From Eleginops maclovinus (Eukaryota; Chordata; Actinopteri; Perciformes; Eleginopidae), in the NCBI RefSeq assembly GCF_036324505.1, contig NC_086366.1:20228927-20292926 (forward strand): DNA of 64,000 bases, in the 5' to 3' direction. A program made the position numbers and the translations under genes. The notes beneath the pieces were generated by a model. That model did not search any database. It saw only the letters and a list, made by a program, of their open reading frames with translations, and was not told the DNA's origin. Below are positions 60,061 to 64,000 of the stretch, one piece after another. The stretch's first letter is position 1, and each line of letters starts with the position of its first letter.

Positions 60061-62726
60061 ACTACCTCAGACACATCATCAGTAGTTTATGTGACCTCTG
60101 TCTGTGCCTGTGCCTCTACCTGTGCTATCTTTTTGCTATATCATCATGTTTGGTTTTATTTATTTTTTTTAAGCATTTCCAGTTGTTGCATGTTTCCACT
60201 GATTGTATTTACTTGTCATGATAAACTTAATTTGTTTTTCGAGTGACTTTCAACATCTGTCAAGGGACTGTAGATAGAAAATGGCCTCTTGGCTAACTCT
60301 GGCACATTTACAGAAAGGAGTATTAATGTGCTCTGTCCCTGTTAAATAAATAAACAAATGCATTTTTCTTTTTTAAAGGAAGTATTTAACATTATAGGGC
60401 TAGTTGTCATCGTACGACTTCACAAGCTAATGTGATGTGTCGCATCAGCTGCACAATGAAAAAGAGAAGAAAGTGTCTGTACAGATTAAGCAATAAGTGT
60501 CTGTAAAAGAGATAGAGTGGAGCTTGTGAGCAGCGAACCTGTGTTAAAGAAGATCACAAAGCATGAAAGAACTATTGCACCTATAAAAGAATATTACCTT
60601 AAACTATCGCTCTGAAATGACCACATTATAGGCTTCATTCTTCTGCGATCAAACACAACAATAAAAGGCCATCTGCTGTACCGCACTGATATTTCAAATA
60701 TGTTTAGGAAAGTGCTTTGAGTTATGATCTCTTTTAATACAGTTTGTAGCTAGTTGCTAACTTTTTCTTTCTGTTGTTTAGTGTTCTAGAAGGTAGTGTA
60801 CAGAAGGCCTTTTAGAGCTTTTCACTGCAGACAGCTGCCTCATACGAAAGCAAAGTTGTAAGAGAGAGTGAACCAAAACAGTAAAGCTGTGAGCTGTAAA
60901 ACTGACACCGTGTGCTGACGGACGGTATAAAGCCTGGTAGAGCTGAAGGGAACCGAGGGGGCGGATCATATTTATTAGAAGCCTTTTATTCGTCATCAAT
61001 ATACTGTATATGAAAAAAGCCTATTCTGAGAAGCATATATGAAATCAAAAACTATTGTTTTGGTATCTGACTGAAACACAGGTAATGTTTGGGGAAACTT
61101 GGCATCACAAAACGTATTGGCAATATGGTCGTCAGTCTGCCGTTGGACGAGTGGCACACTGCAGGCTTACACTGAAACTGTGATTTCTGAATTAGATTGT
61201 TTCTTTTACTCTCCTTTTTTTCTGTAGAGGAAGTAAAGAACCCATAACTCGCGGTTTATTTGTTGTTTGAGGTGCAATATATGACTCAGCAGCTTTAAGA
61301 CGTGAACTTTTATTTACTGCTTCGCTCGTATGTAATATTTTCAGTGGAAAGTGGGCTGGGCTTGAATTTAGGCCGGAAGTAAGGTTAGCGCCCTCATTGT
61401 ATGTTTTTCTTGAAAAACCCCTACTAACCATAAATGTATTTGTTTAACTAAATAGAAAAATTGCAAAACTCCTTTAGGATTAGTTCCTAGATATTAAAGT
61501 ATTCATAATTTGTTGTTGCTTTAAGTCAAATGAACTGCTTTGAGATAACATTTGCACATTCCTTGAACAATTTAGCAAATTTGGGCATAGCTTTGTCATT
61601 CTTATTTAGACATATTGTGCATAGTTTTATATTATATTTTTTGAAGTGACATCGTAATTCCCATCTTGTAACTATTATAACATTTTGTTTTTAACAATTT
61701 GATATTTACCGATCTTGCTTTTTGAATTTGTATTCATATTTTGCTATACTCCAATACGCTGAAGCACTTTGCCTGTAATGGAAAATCCTTAAGCAATAAA
61801 CTGGATTCTGAGACTAATGCAGGATAAAAAGCTTATTTATTGCCTGATGTTAATGATTCCTAGACATTATAAAATATTGTGTCATGTGTACTAACACTGT
61901 ATTCATGTGAGTTTCACAGAGGTTGTCCTCATTTACAGTGAGAGATAAGTCAAATCAGTTACGCAACAAGATAAAACACAAAGATTGATCGAGATAAAAC
62001 AGAAGCTCAGATTGATTCAGAGCGGTATGTTAGGTTTTGAACAAGAGTATCGATCGTTATATTGTTGAAGGTTGCACTTAAGGGAAGAGCAGACTTTCCA
62101 AGGTCATTTTAAGTACTTCCACAGTTCTATACTCCTATAGTGTTACATCTGACCGTCTGTCTGTGGTACCTTCACCCTGAGTGCTGTCCACATGAAAGTT
62201 TTGTCGCTTTTTGCCAGCCGCTGTGTTGCAACAGTTTACAATTGCTTTCCTGTCTGCTTGGTTGAATGCTATGATTAGCAGATTCATTATATTGTCATGC
62301 TCTGATGCTCTTTGGCTCTCCATATGCTAGCACACAACTGTTTTACTTACAACTTTACAGTCCTCGTTGGCACTCTTAAACACCGCCAAGATGTGCTGTA
62401 AAGAGAAATGCAAAATGATTCTGATTTTCACAGGAGGAAATCCCCAACAAACATTAAAGCCTTTCACTGTCTGCATTTTAAAAAACAAACTACGTTCAAA
62501 GAAACCACCAAAAACAACACGATTAAGAAAAATAGAAAATTATAGACAGCCTTCCCTTATAAGGGCAGGAGTGCTTGTGAATTGATGATTGTAGCAAGGC
62601 CTACGCTCTCCATCTCGCCCCGTGGATCATTTGCTGTCTCTTCAGAACTCTTACAGTAGATGTTGTTCACACCCACCTCTACTCCCACTCCCTTCTTTCC
62701 TCCTCTCACTCGCTCTTCGATTACAG
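60061..62726. other. AT-rich sequence with one dispersed repeat
   Basis: Contains the second copy of the 281-470 repeat (about 61128-61420). No supported exon. Confidence 0.45.
61128..61420 (+). repeat. Dispersed repeat, copy 2 of the pair with 281-470
   Basis: Shares TTTGAGGTGCAATATATGAC, GGACGAGTGGCA, CTGCTTCGCTC and GGAAGTAAGGTTAGCGCC-type blocks, in the same order, with the copy near the left edge of the window. Confidence 0.6.
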
Positions 62727-62776
62727 CTGCGTGAAGCTCTGCAAGCTTTTTCTGGCAAGCGCAAATCCAATTTCTG
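62727..62776 (+). CDS. Weak candidate internal exon
   Basis: A long C/T-rich tract ending TTCGATTACAG precedes 50 bp that read LREALQAFSGKRKSNF in phase 0, followed by a weak donor (CTG|GTGACT). The phase does not match the candidate exon at 51041-51113 directly, so another exon would be needed between them. Evidence is splice context and an open frame only. Confidence 0.3.
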
Positions 62777-64000
62777 GTGACTAATCTGCATTTTATTTTC
62801 GCTCATCCTCCTCTCACTGAACATTTGCTGGACAGAGATGGAATTAGTGCAGGCAGAGGAGACAGCTGCAAATATTTAACCTTGCTTGCAGGTCCTATTG
62901 TTATGATGAGAGTTTTATATTAGCTGTATTTGAAAATGAAGATAGGTCTTTTTGCAATACACTGTGGTGGCATTGTTCATTTGGCATAGCTTTACATTTT
63001 GCACGGTGGTAATATCCATATTTTATTAGTAGATGTAATGGAATAAAATAAAAACATACTCTAGTGAAATAGATTCTCAGTAAAAAATAAAATAAATGTG
63101 TGCTTCTACTGTGACACGTTTCCATGCTTTAATGTCCAAAAAGTCTTTATTTTCCTCAGACTGTCTCTGCTGCAACACCTCTTCTCACCCTCTGTCTGAA
63201 ACTAGAGCCCAAGTCTGCTCTGATTGGTTAGCTGGCCGGCTCTGTTGTGATTGGTCAACCGCTTAGAGATGTACTGCCCCTTAGCCTAACAGGTACAATG
63301 TGTTGGAGCGCCAGCCAATAGAAGCAGGAGTGTTACATAGGGATTTCATTATGTTACAGAAGTAAACAAGGGTCTTCAATTGAGGCATTTCAGGCAGTGG
63401 GGGGAGTGTGATTTTAGCTTTTGCAGACCATTTACATGCAAACAAACCTATATAACACTACAGGAAAGGGAAACCCCCGCCCAAAAGCATAACAGGGCCC
63501 CTTTTTTAAAAGCCAAATCATAATGAGTCCTGCGTGCACCTTTTTATTATAGTGAAATGAAAGTGCTTGTGTGCTACAGTGGCCTGATCGTGTACCCTAC
63601 AGCTGACTGAACGGCTGTTCTTCACGGTGCTGGTGCCATGATAACATATGTATGGGCTAGAGAAATCCAATTGTTAAGAATCATTGTCAGCCGAGTTTTG
63701 GGCCACAGCTTTTCCTCATGATTTATTACAGAAGCGCTGCCATATTTGCCAATAGGAAAACACATTCAGTGGAGTCATGGGGATATACAGAGATGGATGA
63801 GAATAAAAATTGAACAATATTTCTCCCGCTTACCTAACATTCCCGCAAGCCGTCTTTTTATCTGTGATCAGGAAAAGAAAAAACAACTACAGTTTGATTG
63901 AGTCTAGATGTGTGTGCTTTATTTGGGGTTTGTTTATTTTCACGGTAATATTTCAAGTACCTTCTGAAGTCTTCCTTCTTTTTCTTATTTGGAAATATTA
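62777..64000. other. Sequence to the right edge
   Basis: Holds CCAAT-box repeat copy E (about 63095-63506). No other feature was recognised. Confidence 0.45.
63095..63506 (+). repeat. CCAAT-box dispersed repeat, copy E
   Basis: Contains CTACTGTGACACGTTTCC, TGCTCTGATTGGTTAGCTGG, TGTGATTGGTCAACCGC, CAATGTGTTGGAGCG and AGCCAATAGAAGC, ending GCATAACAGGGCCCC. The direction is the same as copies A, C and D. Confidence 0.75.

Overview
This window looks like nuclear DNA from a ray-finned (teleost) fish. Most of it is AT-rich non-coding sequence with long CA/GT and ATT microsatellites. Coding sequence appears as short GT-AG exons. The transposon mix is the kind common in teleosts: an L2/jockey-type LINE, Tc1/mariner, PIF/Harbinger, piggyBac and hAT elements, and tRNA-derived SINEs. 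No operons, CRISPR arrays or prokaryotic genes are visible. All calls were made by reading the sequence; no database search was run.

Region 1-25 kb. The plus strand carries the 3' end of a gene for a membrane-receptor-like cytoplasmic tail. One internal exon (1929-2030, phase 0 at both ends) can join either of two phase-0 terminal exons. The exon at 6961-7104 encodes two ITIM-like tyrosine motifs. The exon at 22759-22998 encodes a different, proline-rich end without ITIMs. I could not name the gene. Within the intron between these terminal exons, on the opposite strand, is a complete eight-exon Pim-family serine/threonine kinase gene (18661-21180, 418 residues) with a lysine/arginine-rich N-terminal extension. 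The same intron holds a PIF/Harbinger element nested in a SINE (11931-13070), a small hAT-like element (14066-14549) and microsatellites.

Region 25-50 kb. This is mostly non-coding and repetitive. It holds two 5'-truncated copies of one LINE family (30715-31874 and 48998-49659), a Tc1/mariner element with both terminal inverted repeats and a broken transposase (41104-42223), and several older dispersed repeats. Two phase-compatible minus-strand exons (44026-44104 and 38689-38891) look like the 3' end of an unrecognised gene.

Region 50-64 kb. A GC-richer patch near 50.8-51.1 kb looks like the 5' end of a plus-strand gene, with a candidate first coding exon at 51041-51113. A weaker candidate exon lies at 62727-62776. 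A 977-bp piggyBac-type element (52093-53069) sits inside one copy of a dispersed repeat that carries several CCAAT boxes. At least five copies of that repeat occur between 30 and 63.5 kb. Small additional repeats and plain AT-rich DNA fill the rest.
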